Below, in pieces: positions 1 through 10,641 of a DNA stretch of 64,000 nucleotides (within the stretch, counting starts at the first letter, position 1; each line of letters starts with the position of its first letter). Position numbers and translations under genes: made by a program. Below the pieces are notes generated by a model that was not told the origin of the DNA, made no database searches, and was given only the letters and a program-made list of their open reading frames with translations. This DNA is from Candidatus Nitronereus thalassa. GTDB lineage: Bacteria > Nitrospirota > Nitrospiria > Nitrospirales > UBA8639. The stretch is from contig NZ_JAQOUE010000002.1 of assembly GCF_032191465.1 (NCBI RefSeq), positions 578,409 through 642,408 of the forward strand. Direction: 5' to 3'.

Positions 1-2154
1 TCCACAGGTAAGACTCAAGACAACCGAAAGATTATTGAGGTCAGCCCCACTATAATGCTCCTTCGCCATCGGTCTTACTTTACTGATTTCTCTCGATGGA
101 TTGAGCGACCGCAACTGACAAGGGCTTTCTCCTTCTAGTAGGTTGCTCCCAGCCCATGCAACCTGCGACACAAGATTTTGTTCTTCTACAGCATCAATCA
201 AATTTTGATAAAACGGCTCTGGTCGTTGCACCCCGTTGGTCCAATAATACCCAACCTCAAAGTGCCGAATAATCCACGCCAATCCGCCCACATGATCAAG
301 TTGCGGGTGGGTGGCAATGAGATGATCAATCTTGCGGATACCTTGATCCCACAAATACGGACCAACCACCGACCGCCCCATATTCCACCGTTCATAAGCG
401 GCTCCCCCATCAATGAGTAGGACTTGCCCTTCAGGTAATTCAAGAAGCGTGGCATCACCTTGCCCAACATCGAGGAACGTTATACGCAAGGTATCATCAC
501 TGAAGAATTGCCGAGGAGACCAAAGCCACCAACTGATAAGTCCAACCAGTATAAATGTGCTACCCCATCGCAGCATGGGCCGATGATCTCTGAATACCAA
601 AAAGAGACAGAAGTAAAATGCGCCAATAGCTAAGGGGGCCGGCGAAGCCACATGCCATTCAGCCCCAGGTATCTCCGCAATGATATGAACCAACACATTG
701 AGCCCATCCAATAAACGTTGATTGAGCCCTGCCAAAGGAAGGTGCTCCATATCCAAGGCCAATGTAAGGATCGAGGAAAATAAGCCCAATGGCACCACGA
801 AGAATCCCACGAACGGCACCACCACCATATTGGCTAAAACTCCCAGCCAGGCCACTTGATTAAAGTACAGGGCCACGAGGGGGAGTGTGGCGAGCGAAGC
901 CGCACCAGATATGAGAAAGTATTGTTTGATCCAGTTCTTTAGTTTTTCGCTCGAAGATAAAACAAATTCCCAGTCGTCTTCAGGAGGGGATGTCAATTGC
1001 AGAGCCAACGCAATGGCAAAGACTGATACATAGGATAGTTGAAAGGACAGGTCATAAATCACCATGGGATCGAATAGCGTGGCAAATAAAGCCGACAGGC
1101 CCAACGCGATCATCATCTGCCGTTCATGGCCAAACCACACAGCCAATAAGTATAACGCGATCATGATCAGCGATCGCACCGTTGCGACATGAGCTCCCGA
1201 TAGCAACGTATAAAATCCCACCAAAGGTAGAGTGAGAATCACGGCAAGTTGTTTGGGAGTCAACCGACAGGAAAGACGTTCCAACCATGGCGCCGGAATT
1301 CGTCGGGCACCCCCCCTTACGATAAAGAAGGAAAGGAATGCCAACAGGCCTAGGTGTGAACCAGAAATTGAAATAATGTGAACCGTCCCAGTCGTCATGA
1401 AATCATCACGAACCGCCTGGTCAAGATAACTTTGTTCACCCACTATCATCCCTAAAAACAGACCGCGCGCGGGCTCGCCAATGCTTCGTAACACAGCCTG
1501 GCGAACCTGATCTCTCCAACGATCAACCCGGTTCCAAGCATTTAACAGAGTGGCATCCGAACCTGAGCCTTTGACTTGAGCTCCATCCGGCCCGCGCACC
1601 AAGGCCACCGCGTCAACCCCGCGTTGTTGAAGAAATGCACCATAGTCAAATCCACCGGGATTTCGAGTCCCAAACGGTTCTCGAATACGGGCCTTCACTT
1701 GTATTTCATCTCCCCGATACACTGCCCCCTGAGGATCAAGCCAGGTTAATCGAAGTATCCCTGTAACAGGTTGCTTATTATTTTTCTCTCCAATGGATTG
1801 CACGGACACGAGCATCGTCACTCGCCCTGGCGAATGTTGAACAGGCTCCACGATCACTCCGGAGAGAAAAGTGGTTTGTTCGCTGATAAGGTGGCGAAAC
1901 GCACGTGGGGATTGATCCCATTGATTGATGGCCCAATAGCCCACACCAGCCATTATGCACGCATAGAGAACCAGACTCTTTTGATAGGTCAATACCGAAT
2001 GACGCTCACACCACGTGAGTCCAACCGCACACAGCAACAAAATGGAAATGATTGAGATGGGAATGTATAGAAGATAGGACCCACACCAGAGTCCAGCAAG
2101 GAAGCATAGGATGCTAAGCAGAAGAAATGGCGGCACGAAACTTGAGAAAGACAC
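1..2154 (-). CDS. comEC: ComEC/Rec2-type DNA uptake channel protein, C-terminus cut by window edge
   Basis: This is an inner-membrane protein expected to pass single-stranded DNA into the cytoplasm during natural transformation. About 718 codons are visible in one open frame from a GTG at 2154 to the window edge. The N-terminus has hydrophobic helices, then a soluble part, then the multi-helix competence core with the segment VHIISISGSHLGLLAF near the middle. A metallo-beta-lactamase-like domain starts around residue 555 with FLDVGQGDAT, LIDGG and HPQLDHVGG, which supply the expected His/Asp ligands. The last part of that domain lies outside the window. The GTG start lies 5 bases after the glmM stop and no in-frame ATG is near, so translation may be coupled to glmM. 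No other competence gene is in the window. Family assignment is firm; the exact start is less certain. Confidence 0.92.
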   Translation of the reverse strand, partial: MSFSSFVPPFLLLSILCFLAGLWCGSYLLYIPISIISILLLCAVGLTWCERHSVLTYQKSLVLYACIMAGVGYWAINQWDQSPRAFRHLISEQTTFLSGVIVEPVQHSPGRVTMLVSVQSIGEKNNKQPVTGILRLTWLDPQGAVYRGDEIQVKARIREPFGTRNPGGFDYGAFLQQRGVDAVALVRGPDGAQVKGSGSDATLLNAWNRVDRWRDQVRQAVLRSIGEPARGLFLGMIVGEQSYLDQAVRDDFMTTGTVHIISISGSHLGLLAFLSFFIVRGGARRIPAPWLERLSCRLTPKQLAVILTLPLVGFYTLLSGAHVATVRSLIMIALYLLAVWFGHERQMMIALGLSALFATLFDPMVIYDLSFQLSYVSVFAIALALQLTSPPEDDWEFVLSSSEKLKNWIKQYFLISGAASLATLPLVALYFNQVAWLGVLANMVVVPFVGFFVVPLGLFSSILTLALDMEHLPLAGLNQRLLDGLNVLVHIIAEIPGAEWHVASPAPLAIGAFYFCLFLVFRDHRPMLRWGSTFILVGLISWWLWSPRQFFSDDTLRITFLDVGQGDATLLELPEGQVLLIDGGAAYERWNMGRSVVGPYLWDQGIRKIDHLIATHPQLDHVGGLAWIIRHFEVGYYWTNGVQRPEPFYQNLIDAVEEQNLVSQVAWAGSNLLEGESPCQLRSLNPSREISKVRPMAKEHYSGADLNNLSVVLSLTCG

Positions 2155-2159
2155 CCACG

Positions 2160-3509
2160 TTAGCCTATGGCAGCTTTGACCACCCCCACTAACTGATCGG
2201 CCACTTGCCGAATTTGATTATCATTTTGTCCTTCCACCATGACACGAACGAGGGGTTCGGTACCGGAATACCTAACAAGGACGCGACCCGTCCCATTCAA
2301 GGCTTTTTCACACGACCGTATGGCAGCTTGCAATTCAGGAATTGAATCAAGGTCTGGCTTTCGACTGACTTCAACACCCAGCAAAACCTGAGGTACCGCT
2401 TCCATACACTGGGTCACCACCGACAGGGGTTGTTCAGCTCGTTTCATCAGCTTTAACATTTGAAGGCCAGAAATCAATCCATCTCCGGTCGAATTATAAT
2501 CTAAGAAAATAAAATGTCCCGATTGTTCGCCGCCGAGATTATGACCATTGGCCAACATCTGCTCGAGGATATAACGATCACCCACGGGGGTACGAAGGAG
2601 AGAAATTCCGACTTTCTGCAACGCCACTTCAAAACCAAAGTTACTCATCACGGTTCCCACCACCGTCTGTTTTTCCAGACGCCCCCGTTCGTGAAGATCA
2701 AAGGCGAATGCGGCTAACGCCTGATCTCCTGAGACCACGTGCCCTTCTTCATTAACAAACACTGATCGATCAGCATCCCCATCCAAAGCAATGCCGATAT
2801 CAGCCCCTTGAAGCAACACTTCCTCTTGCAATCGTTTCGGACTCATGGCGCCATAACCGGCGTTAATGTTGGTCCCATTTGGCTCATCCCCAATCACTGA
2901 CACTTCAGCACCCAATTCCCGCACTACCTTGGGAAACACCGAATAGCCCGCCCCATGAGCGCAGTCCAGCACAACCTTGAGCCCCTGGAAGTCCATTTCA
3001 CGCGGCAGTGATCGCTTGACGTATTCGATATACCGGCCCTCGGCATGGTCAATTCGATAGGCTTTCCCAATCTCCTTGGCTGTTGGACGAAGATGTTCTA
3101 TTTCATTGGTGAGAATAAGTTCTTCTATTCGTAGTTCAACTTCATCCGGAAGCTTCAATCCGTCATTTGAAAAAAACTTAATCCCATTATCTTGGTACGG
3201 ATTATGAGAAGCCGAAATCATGACCCCCGCATCGGCTCGAAGGCTGCGAGTTAAAAACGCCACTCCAGGAGTCGGCATCGGCCCCACCAGCAACACATCC
3301 ACACCCATTGAACAAATCCCGGAAGTTAAGGCAGACTCCAACATGTACCCGGACAATCGTGTATCCTTGCCAATGACAATTTGGTGGCGACCTTCACGCC
3401 GTTTGAACAAGTGAGCCACCGCACGACCCAACTTCATGGCGGTCTCACTTGTCATGGGTTCGAGATTGGCCACGCCACGCACACCATCTGTCCCGAATAA
3501 CTTCCGCAT
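2160..3509 (-). CDS. glmM: Phosphoglucosamine mutase
   Basis: The enzyme converts glucosamine-6-phosphate to glucosamine-1-phosphate, feeding UDP-GlcNAc synthesis for peptidoglycan and LPS in the cytoplasm. The 449-residue length is typical. The N-terminal signature RKLFGTDGVRGVAN is present, the catalytic phosphoserine loop is ISASHNPYQDNG near residue 100, the magnesium loop is DGDADR near residue 243, and the C-terminal phosphate-binding loop is RYSGTEPLVRV. The gene follows folP by 17 bases on the same strand, an arrangement seen in many bacteria (folP-glmM), and comEC starts 5 bases after its stop. Nothing is missing from the active site. Confidence 0.97.
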   Translation of the reverse strand: MRKLFGTDGVRGVANLEPMTSETAMKLGRAVAHLFKRREGRHQIVIGKDTRLSGYMLESALTSGICSMGVDVLLVGPMPTPGVAFLTRSLRADAGVMISASHNPYQDNGIKFFSNDGLKLPDEVELRIEELILTNEIEHLRPTAKEIGKAYRIDHAEGRYIEYVKRSLPREMDFQGLKVVLDCAHGAGYSVFPKVVRELGAEVSVIGDEPNGTNINAGYGAMSPKRLQEEVLLQGADIGIALDGDADRSVFVNEEGHVVSGDQALAAFAFDLHERGRLEKQTVVGTVMSNFGFEVALQKVGISLLRTPVGDRYILEQMLANGHNLGGEQSGHFIFLDYNSTGDGLISGLQMLKLMKRAEQPLSVVTQCMEAVPQVLLGVEVSRKPDLDSIPELQAAIRSCEKALNGTGRVLVRYSGTEPLVRVMVEGQNDNQIRQVADQLVGVVKAAIG

Positions 3510-3526
3510 GAACCCTCCCTGATTTC

Positions 3527-4399
3527 CTAATTCAAGTGAGCGTTTTTGATTGCCGTGACCATAGCTACGACATCCCGCATCGGCTCCACATCATGCACTC
3601 GAATAATGTGAGCCCCCTGAAATACCGCAGTCGCCACCGCCGCCGCAGTGCCCATCATTCTTTCAGCCACAGGCCTCTTCACAATGGAACCAATGAACGA
3701 TTTATTGGAAACCCCCACCAACACTGGTTGCCCCAAACTCTCAAACGCCGCTAACCCATTTAACAATTGGAGATTCTGTTCGGTATTTTTTGCAAAGCCA
3801 ATTCCAGGGTCAATCACGATTTGCTCACGGTCGATCCCATAGGATTCAGCCATCTCAATTCGAGTCTGCAAAAAATGTTTCACGTCATCGACCACATTGT
3901 CATAGTGACAATAATCCTGCATGGTCGCGGGATCGCCCTCCATATGCATCAACACGATCCCAGCCTGATATTCAGCCACGACCTTTCCCATGTTCGGACT
4001 AAACTGCAAGGCACTGATATCGTTAATGACATGCACCCCTAATTCCAAGGCTCTTCGCGCTACCTCCCCCTTCCGAGTGTCGACTGACAGGGGCACAGAG
4101 CACCGCTTTCCTAGCACTTCCAAGACAGGATTGAGCCGACGAAGTTCTTCTTGCACATCAACACATTGAGAACCTGGCCTAGTCGATTCTGCTCCCACAT
4201 CAATGATGTCTGCCCCACTATCAACCATCTTTTGAGCCTGATCAATAGCCTGATGAGGATCAAGGAACCGGCCTCCGTCTGAAAAGGAATCAGGAGTGAT
4301 ATTCAAGACCCCCATGATCAACGGACGTGGGCCAAGCAAAATTCGTTTGCTTCCGGCACGTATCCATCGTTCAGTAACTTCGGTGACTGAACCTGCCAT
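3527..4399 (-). CDS. folP: Dihydropteroate synthase
   Basis: It condenses 6-hydroxymethyl-dihydropterin pyrophosphate with p-aminobenzoate in folate synthesis. Family signatures are GVLNITPDSFSDGG near the start, DVGAESTRPG, and DPGIGFAK in the second half, in the usual order of the TIM barrel. I chose the ATG at 4399 (290 residues) because GAGGAG lies 9 bases upstream. The frame stays open 42 codons further up to 4525, but that extension resembles no folP N-terminus and lacks a ribosome site. The gene sits between ftsH and glmM on the same strand; the ftsH-folP-glmM order is common. Confidence 0.95.
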   Translation of the reverse strand: MAGSVTEVTERWIRAGSKRILLGPRPLIMGVLNITPDSFSDGGRFLDPHQAIDQAQKMVDSGADIIDVGAESTRPGSQCVDVQEELRRLNPVLEVLGKRCSVPLSVDTRKGEVARRALELGVHVINDISALQFSPNMGKVVAEYQAGIVLMHMEGDPATMQDYCHYDNVVDDVKHFLQTRIEMAESYGIDREQIVIDPGIGFAKNTEQNLQLLNGLAAFESLGQPVLVGVSNKSFIGSIVKRPVAERMMGTAAAVATAVFQGAHIIRVHDVEPMRDVVAMVTAIKNAHLN

Positions 4400-4588
4400 G
4401 AAGACTTGCTCCTCGGAAATGGGGATGAAGATTATTCGGATGTCAGGAAAACATCCTTGATGCTGGAGAAGAGTATAAAAATTTTGATGAAATGTGAAGA
4501 CCTGGATTATTTCACTTCCAGGCAACCCTCACGTATTCTTACAGAAGGCTGGAATCAGGGTGGGGCCAGCCCCTTCTTCACCGCCGTT

Positions 4589-6412
4589 TCACCCCGAAAC
4601 GGGCGAAGGGTCCTGAACGATGGAGCCTGAAGAAATAATCTGGTCAATTTCCAAAGAGTCCAGGACTTCTTTTTCCAACAACGCTTCAGCCAACGCTCGC
4701 AAGGTATGAATATTTTCCGTCAACATGCGTTTGGTGCGCTCATAAGATTCGACAATAAGGCGCTTGACTTCGTGATCGATCTCTAAAGCCACCTGATCAC
4801 TGACATCACGCCGCTGAGCGATTTCCCGCCCGAGGAACACTTCTTCATCTTTTTTCCCAAAGGTAATGGGACCAAGTTTGGCACTCATACCCCATTCACA
4901 GACCATTTTCCTCGCTAACTCGGTCGCACGTTCAATATCATTCCCAGCCCCAGTGGTGACATCCTTGAGCACGAGCTCTTCAGCCACACGGCCTCCCAAA
5001 AGAATCGACAAGGTATTATATAAAAATTCTTGGGAATAGCTATGCCGGTCATCGATCGGCAGCTGCATGGTCATGCCCATGGCCCGCCCACGCGGAATAA
5101 TAGTCACCTTATGAACGGGGTCGGTCCCCGGCAGCAATTTCGCCATGAGCGCATGCCCGGCTTCATGAAATGCCGTCGTCCGCTTCTCTGCCTCACTCAG
5201 CACCATACTCTTTCGCTCAACCCCCATCATGACCTTGTCTTTAGCATTTTCAAAATCGATGAGTTCCACGACTTTTTTATTGAGACGAGCTGCCCATAAT
5301 GCGGCCTCATTGACCAGATTTTCTAAATCCGCACCTGAAAAACCAGGGGTACCTCGGCCGATTTGCTCTAAGTTGACATCGGTCCCAATCGGAACTTTTT
5401 TCGTATGTACTTTTAAAATTTCTACCCGACCCCGAACATCAGGGCGATTTACCACTACCTGCCGATCAAACCGACCCGGACGCAATAACGCAGGATCCAA
5501 CACATCAGGTCTGTTCGTCGCGGCGACAAGAATTACACCTTCCGTCGTATCAAACCCATCCATTTCCACAAGTAATTGATTGAGAGTTTGTTCCCGTTCA
5601 TCGTGACCACCACCGAGGCCAGCGCCCCGTAAACGACCCACGGCATCAATTTCATCAATAAAAATGATGCAGGGGGCATGCTTTTTTCCTTGCTCAAATA
5701 AATCACGAACCCTGGAGGCACCAACCCCTACAAACATTTCAACGAAATCAGACCCACTGATGCTAAAGAAGGGAACGCCCGCTTCGCCAGCAATAGCCTT
5801 GGCCAGAAGCGTTTTTCCAGTGCCAGGAGGGCCCACCACAAGGACTCCCTTGGGAATCCGGCCCCCTAATTTTTGAAACTTTTGCGGATCCTTCAAAAAC
5901 TCTATAATTTCAACAACTTCTTCTTTGGCTTCATCGACGCCTGCGACATCCGCGAAGGTAATTCTCTTTTTTTCTTCAGTAAGTAATCTGGCCCTGCTTT
6001 TTCCAAAGGACAGCGCACGATTGCCCCCGATCTGCATTTGCCGCATTAAGAAAAACCAAAGGCCCAAGAACAAGACAAAGGGGCCCCAGGTCACGAGAAA
6101 GGTAATATACCAGGGGCTTTCATCAGGTGGCTTGGCCTCAATTTGAACTCCATTCTCCCTGAGGGCTTTCACTAAATCAGGATATTCAACGGTATACGTA
6201 TTAATCTTCGTTCCATCTTTGAGGACAGCACTAATTTGGCTATCTCTCATAACCACCTTAGAAACCTCTCCACGTTCCAGGTGCGTCATAAATTCGCTAA
6301 ATATCACTGGTTCTTCAGGAGCATGAGTCGGGACCGTAAATAAATTGAACAGTAGGATCATAAATAGTCCAACTACGACCCAAAAAAGCAAGTTCTTTAC
6401 CCGAGAATTCAT
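4589..6412 (-). CDS. ftsH: ATP-dependent zinc metalloprotease FtsH
   Basis: This is a membrane-anchored AAA+ protease that degrades misfolded membrane proteins and regulatory substrates. The order is a first membrane helix at about residues 8-26, a periplasmic segment, a second helix at about 102-123, and an AAA module with Walker A GPPGTGKT at 194-201. Walker [11 protein letters not shown] lies near 251-260, the second region of homology ends RPGRFDRQ near 311-318, and the protease zinc motif HEAGH is at 416-420. At 607 residues it is of usual length. It follows tilS with a 282-base gap, so it could have its own promoter, and is followed by folP. The gap before folP (189 bases) has no gene that I can see. 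Confidence 0.97.
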   Translation of the reverse strand: MNSRVKNLLFWVVVGLFMILLFNLFTVPTHAPEEPVIFSEFMTHLERGEVSKVVMRDSQISAVLKDGTKINTYTVEYPDLVKALRENGVQIEAKPPDESPWYITFLVTWGPFVLFLGLWFFLMRQMQIGGNRALSFGKSRARLLTEEKKRITFADVAGVDEAKEEVVEIIEFLKDPQKFQKLGGRIPKGVLVVGPPGTGKTLLAKAIAGEAGVPFFSISGSDFVEMFVGVGASRVRDLFEQGKKHAPCIIFIDEIDAVGRLRGAGLGGGHDEREQTLNQLLVEMDGFDTTEGVILVAATNRPDVLDPALLRPGRFDRQVVVNRPDVRGRVEILKVHTKKVPIGTDVNLEQIGRGTPGFSGADLENLVNEAALWAARLNKKVVELIDFENAKDKVMMGVERKSMVLSEAEKRTTAFHEAGHALMAKLLPGTDPVHKVTIIPRGRAMGMTMQLPIDDRHSYSQEFLYNTLSILLGGRVAEELVLKDVTTGAGNDIERATELARKMVCEWGMSAKLGPITFGKKDEEVFLGREIAQRRDVSDQVALEIDHEVKRLIVESYERTKRMLTENIHTLRALAEALLEKEVLDSLEIDQIISSGSIVQDPSPVSG

Positions 6413-6694
6413 TCGAGTTCTCTTCCTCCTAGACTAAATATTCAATTCTATCTAGATTTGCTTGGATAAGTAATCCTAAAAAACAATTAGGAAATCTCAC
6501 GAATATTACCATGCAGCTGGATTCTATGACAACCAACTCCATGCCAGATTATACTGAACCCGGCCAATCCCCGACCCATGCTACCCCCAACCCATTGAAT
6601 TTTCATTGATTCTTAATCATCCCTCAACGATTTATACCGAAAGGAAAAGGTTAAAGAAAAGCCGCAAAGGCAATGCCGTTCTGCCTCCATTCTC

Positions 6695-8125
6695 TCATGA
6701 AGCAGAAGTAGAAAAATCTGGACTCATTCTCAAGGCTACAATCCTTTTGGTTTTTCCTTTGTCCAGACGAAACCGGTGATCCATTCGAAACCCAGCCACC
6801 CAGACAATGCCCTCCGGCGCAACAACTAATGGGACTTCAGAGCGTCTCTTTCGACTCAGTTTAATATCAGAGAAAAAATCCTGAACTTTTTTATTTTGGC
6901 CATTCATGCCCAATGGGAAAAACGAATCGCCAGGCGCCCACTGGCGAACGATAAGGTCCGGAGTAAATTGGTCTGCATCAAGATAGGCTAAGGATGGACC
7001 CTCGTTCCATGACTCTGGAAGTCTTTCCATGACACAGGCCCTAAGGGTGTGATCCGTCAAAGGCCAAGAAACTAACCCTGGGATAGATAATGGCAGGGAA
7101 AGCGTCGCAGAAACCTCTTCATTTGTCCTGACAACGCAAAAATGAATTTCTTCATAGTCTCGAAAGACTTGCACACCTGAGAAATGAATCATCTGCCCGG
7201 AGCCGACACGATTCACTAGCTCCAACACGCCTTCGACAAAATCAAATCGTGGATGAACCTCGGTTTCTGTCACCTGACGATAGGCCAACAGCACAACTCT
7301 TCGCTGAAGGGCTCTAGGAAGTTCCACCAATTTCGTTCGGTTTAACACTAGGCCATTTGTGGAGGTCTTGAGGCACACCGCCACCAGCGCCTCCGCCCCC
7401 AAATGATCAAGAAAATCTGATTCATCCCGTACAATACTCGCTTGGCGGGACAACACTTGAACAATATTAGGATTGAATTTTCTGAAGATCGGCAAAACCT
7501 CCTGACGAATACGATTCCGATGATATTTCGAGTTGGCATTACTCGAATCGGTACGATAGGGCCATCGGTTTTTTAGGAGGTAGCCTTCAATCTCAGCCCT
7601 CGACTTTCCCAGGAAGGGGCGAATGAAATATGGCATCCTAAAGGCAGGCATTCCTGAGAGTCCAGACGATCCAGCCCCTCTCATCATCCACATCAGCACG
7701 GTTTCAGCTTGATCATCCTTGGAATGCCCGAGGGCCACTTTTGTGAAACCAAGTTTTTGGACGATTTTCGTAAAGACTTCATACCGAAGCTTACGTGCCA
7801 GAGACTGAAGAGATTCTCCATTTCGTGTTGGGATTTTCCCTTTGACATTCAGCCGCTGAATCACACACGGCACTCGGAGTTGTTCACACAACCTGTGAAC
7901 AAAGTGCGCATCAGCCTCGCTCTCTTCGCCTCGGAGGCTATGATTCACATGGATCACATGAAGTGACAAATTCAACGCTTCCTGCCAGGCACAGAAGGCA
8001 TGCAACAGAGCCACCGAATCTGCCCCGCCCGACACCGCTACCAAGACACGGTCATGATCACACAACATTCCTTGTCGACGGGCACTCGCGAGGACCTGTT
8101 GTTCAAATCGCGTCATCGAATCCAT
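6695..8125 (-). CDS. tilS: tRNA(Ile)-lysidine synthase
   Basis: TilS attaches lysine to C34 of the tRNA-Ile with CAU anticodon so that it reads AUA codons. The PP-loop SGGADS sits at about residues 32-37, followed by the N-type ATPase core with HVNHSLRGEESEAD and GHSKDDQAET. The C-terminal half holds the substrate-recognition region ending with a segment around GDSFFPLGMNG. I place the start at the ATG at 8125 (476 residues), preferring it to the GTG one codon upstream; another ATG at 8116 is also possible and no strong ribosome site separates them. Minus-strand gene between ribF (34 bases upstream) and ftsH. Confidence 0.94.
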   Translation of the reverse strand: MDSMTRFEQQVLASARRQGMLCDHDRVLVAVSGGADSVALLHAFCAWQEALNLSLHVIHVNHSLRGEESEADAHFVHRLCEQLRVPCVIQRLNVKGKIPTRNGESLQSLARKLRYEVFTKIVQKLGFTKVALGHSKDDQAETVLMWMMRGAGSSGLSGMPAFRMPYFIRPFLGKSRAEIEGYLLKNRWPYRTDSSNANSKYHRNRIRQEVLPIFRKFNPNIVQVLSRQASIVRDESDFLDHLGAEALVAVCLKTSTNGLVLNRTKLVELPRALQRRVVLLAYRQVTETEVHPRFDFVEGVLELVNRVGSGQMIHFSGVQVFRDYEEIHFCVVRTNEEVSATLSLPLSIPGLVSWPLTDHTLRACVMERLPESWNEGPSLAYLDADQFTPDLIVRQWAPGDSFFPLGMNGQNKKVQDFFSDIKLSRKRRSEVPLVVAPEGIVWVAGFRMDHRFRLDKGKTKRIVALRMSPDFSTSAS

Positions 8126-8158
8126 CACATTCCATGAAAGTTAACTAGATATTTCGGA

Positions 8159-9097
8159 TTAACTTCGAGGCAACTCGTTTGCCAACACCTCTTTGGCAAT
8201 TTCAACATCCAAGGCAATACGGGCAGCTAAGGCCTCAGAAGAGTCAAACACTTCGTCTCCTCTCACATATTTGAGAAAGTGAACATGAATGTGTTCCCCA
8301 TATAATTGACATTCTTCATCGAGCAAATGGACTTCCAATAGTCGCTCTCCCTGGCCAAACGTCGGCCGCGTCCCAATGTAACTCACCGAAGGAAATACCT
8401 TGTCTTTCCACTGCATGGTTGTCACATAGATCCCATCAGGAGGGATGACCCGATCGATCGGCAAACGAAGATTGGCGGTTCGATAACCTAAACCTTCCCC
8501 ACGCTGCTCCCCCTCAATCACGGTCCCTTCCAACGCATAGGGTCTTCCTAAACATTCCCGCGCCTCATCCATATGGCCTTGTTGAATCAATGTGCGGATT
8601 CTGGTCGAGCTCACGATCTTGTCTGCAGAACCGAGGGGTTTGAGGAGATGGACCTGAAAATTGGCACGATTTCCTAATTCGGTCAGAATGGAGACATTCC
8701 CAGCTCGTCCCTTCCCAAAGACAAAATGCTCTCCAACAAAAATATCCCGCACTCCTAATCCATCACGTAAAATTGACTGCACAAATTCTTTAGGACTCAA
8801 GGCAGCGAAGGCTTTCGTAAACTCCAGAATCACCAGGTGTTCTACCCCCACAGTCTCAAACCATTGGAGCTTCTCGTTCTGAGTTGTCAAAAATTTAAAA
8901 TTGAATTTGGGATTCAGGACTTGAACCGGATGAGGATCAAAAGTCAACACCATGGGGGTGCCATGACATTCACGTGCCCAATTGACCACCGTGGAAAGCA
9001 AATGACGATGACCAAGATGCTGACCATCAAAATTACCAATAGTTAATACAGGATGAGGAGGGAGGGGAGGATTCGGAAGACCCCGCGAAACCTTCAT
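8159..9097 (-). CDS. ribF: Bifunctional riboflavin kinase / FAD synthetase
   Basis: This protein makes FMN from riboflavin and then FAD from FMN. The nucleotidyltransferase half begins with the motif [16 protein letters not shown], in which Gln replaces the more usual Val of GNFDGVHLGH, and contains the conserved STRIR segment. The C-terminal flavokinase half contains [10 protein letters not shown] and PPDGIYVT. The 312-residue length is typical. The start ATG overlaps the hemB stop (ATGA), which implies translational coupling. No FMN riboswitch precedes it, in keeping with its position inside a long operon. Confidence 0.94.
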   Translation of the reverse strand: MKVSRGLPNPPLPPHPVLTIGNFDGQHLGHRHLLSTVVNWARECHGTPMVLTFDPHPVQVLNPKFNFKFLTTQNEKLQWFETVGVEHLVILEFTKAFAALSPKEFVQSILRDGLGVRDIFVGEHFVFGKGRAGNVSILTELGNRANFQVHLLKPLGSADKIVSSTRIRTLIQQGHMDEARECLGRPYALEGTVIEGEQRGEGLGYRTANLRLPIDRVIPPDGIYVTTMQWKDKVFPSVSYIGTRPTFGQGERLLEVHLLDEECQLYGEHIHVHFLKYVRGDEVFDSSEALAARIALDVEIAKEVLANELPRS

Positions 9098-10077
9098 GTG
9101 TATCGACGATTGAGGATTTGCGCGGCCTCTTTGGCGAAATAGGTCAGGATCAGATCCGCACCCGCCCGTTTAATCGAAAGCAAAGTTTCCATCATCACCT
9201 TGGATTCATCGATCCACCCTTGTTGTCCAGCCGCCTTAATCATGCTGTATTCGCCACTCACCTGATAGGCGGCAATGGGCACCGACACTTGTGCTCGCGT
9301 TTGAGCAATCACGTCGAGGTAGGGCAGCGCTGGTTTCACCATTACAATATCCGCCCCTTCTTCGACATCGAGTTCGACCTCGCGAAGAGCTTCACGAGCA
9401 TTGGCGGGGTCCATTTGATAGGACCGCCGATCACCAAAGGCCGGGGTAGAGTCCGCAGCTTCACGAAACGGCGCATACAAACTTGAGGCATATTTCGCGG
9501 CATAGGACATGATGGGCATATCACAAAACCCCGATCGATCTAATTCCTCGCGGATGGCCCCAACTCGACCGTCCATCATGTCGGAAGGTGCCACCATATC
9601 AACGCCCGCCTCAGCATGGGTCCAAGCCATCTGTCGCAAACATTCTAAAGTCTCATCATTGAGAATCTTGCCGTCTTGCACGACCCCACAATGCCCATGG
9701 TCCGTATATTCATCAATACACACATCCGTAATGATGAGGAGATCGGGCACCTGACTCTTCAGTATCCGAATCGCCTCTTGAACGATTCCCTTGGGATCGT
9801 AAGCCGCGGTTCCCCGAGCATCTTTGCGGTCGGGGATACCAAAGAGCATGACCGCAGGAATTCCTAACTGATGCGTTTCTGCAACCTCTTTCACCAGCAG
9901 ATCGATGGACCATCGGTATTGCCCGGGCATGGAGGAAATGGGCGTTTTCTGATTCTTTCCTACCGTTACAAACAGGGGATAGATCAGGTCATTCGGAGTC
10001 AGATGGGTTTCGCGTACCAAACGACGCAGCGATTCATGTTGCCGCAACCTCCGCATGCGGTGTCGAGGAAATGCCAT
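9094..10077 (-). CDS. hemB: Delta-aminolevulinic acid dehydratase (porphobilinogen synthase)
   Basis: It condenses two 5-aminolevulinate molecules to porphobilinogen, the second common step of tetrapyrrole synthesis. Both active-site lysine segments are present: [17 protein letters not shown] and [12 protein letters not shown]. The metal loop reads [14 protein letters not shown], keeping two of the three cysteines of the classical zinc site while the middle one is Asp, so metal preference cannot be assumed. The length of 327 residues is typical. The gene belongs to the hem cluster that includes hemA, hemC and cobA-hemD upstream, and it overlaps ribF by 4 bases. Confidence 0.97.
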   Translation of the reverse strand: MAFPRHRMRRLRQHESLRRLVRETHLTPNDLIYPLFVTVGKNQKTPISSMPGQYRWSIDLLVKEVAETHQLGIPAVMLFGIPDRKDARGTAAYDPKGIVQEAIRILKSQVPDLLIITDVCIDEYTDHGHCGVVQDGKILNDETLECLRQMAWTHAEAGVDMVAPSDMMDGRVGAIREELDRSGFCDMPIMSYAAKYASSLYAPFREAADSTPAFGDRRSYQMDPANAREALREVELDVEEGADIVMVKPALPYLDVIAQTRAQVSVPIAAYQVSGEYSMIKAAGQQGWIDESKVMMETLLSIKRAGADLILTYFAKEAAQILNRRYT

Positions 10078-10163
10078 AATCGTGAAAATCCTATTGCGTT
10101 ACGAGATGCCTTGGGACATCAGGCTGCCCAAGCAACGGAACCGGCCCCCGGCATTATCCCGTA

Positions 10164-10559
10164 CTATTTCCGGGGAAGGTTTGTAAGAAATACCACAAGG
10201 TCGCGCACTGAAATCATACCAACGAGCTCACCCCCTGCTCCGGACACCCCTAAGTGCCGGATATGTTCTTTGGCCATCAAATCATTGGCATCAAGAAGCG
10301 TTTTATTTTCGTCAATACATAAGATGGGCGCAGACATAATTTGTTCAACGGTCGTCTGAGTTGATTCCAACCCAGCGGCCACCAAACGCCTCACCAGATC
10401 GGTATCCGTGAGGATCCCAATAATTTTACCCTCACGAGTGACGAAAATACTTCCAATGCCGCTAGCACGCATGATTTCTGCTGCCTGACGGACATTCACG
10501 TCACGATCGACGGTAATGAACTTGTCGGCCGGAACCATAAAAGATTTCACGGGAACCAT
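10164..10559 (-). CDS. CBS-domain protein (single Bateman pair)
   Basis: This 131-residue protein is almost entirely two CBS motifs, the first around residues 8-65 with GKIIGILTDTDLVRRL and the second around 72-128 with GELVGMISVRDLVVF. Such stand-alone pairs bind adenosyl nucleotides and act as energy or redox sensors in other systems; no effector domain is attached, so the partner is unknown. The start is supported by GAAGGAGA five bases upstream. It is set between cobA-hemD and hemB, inside the tetrapyrrole cluster, which may mean a regulatory link or only co-transcription. A four-CBS relative with similar motifs lies at 52725-53585. Confidence 0.88.
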   Translation of the reverse strand: MVPVKSFMVPADKFITVDRDVNVRQAAEIMRASGIGSIFVTREGKIIGILTDTDLVRRLVAAGLESTQTTVEQIMSAPILCIDENKTLLDANDLMAKEHIRHLGVSGAGGELVGMISVRDLVVFLTNLPRK

Positions 10560-10641
10560 AAGTGTCTCCTTCGTTTAACAACCTAGTAATGGTTAGTCTC
10601 TTCTCTCATGTGTGAATGACAACCTCACCTTTCGCCAGATC

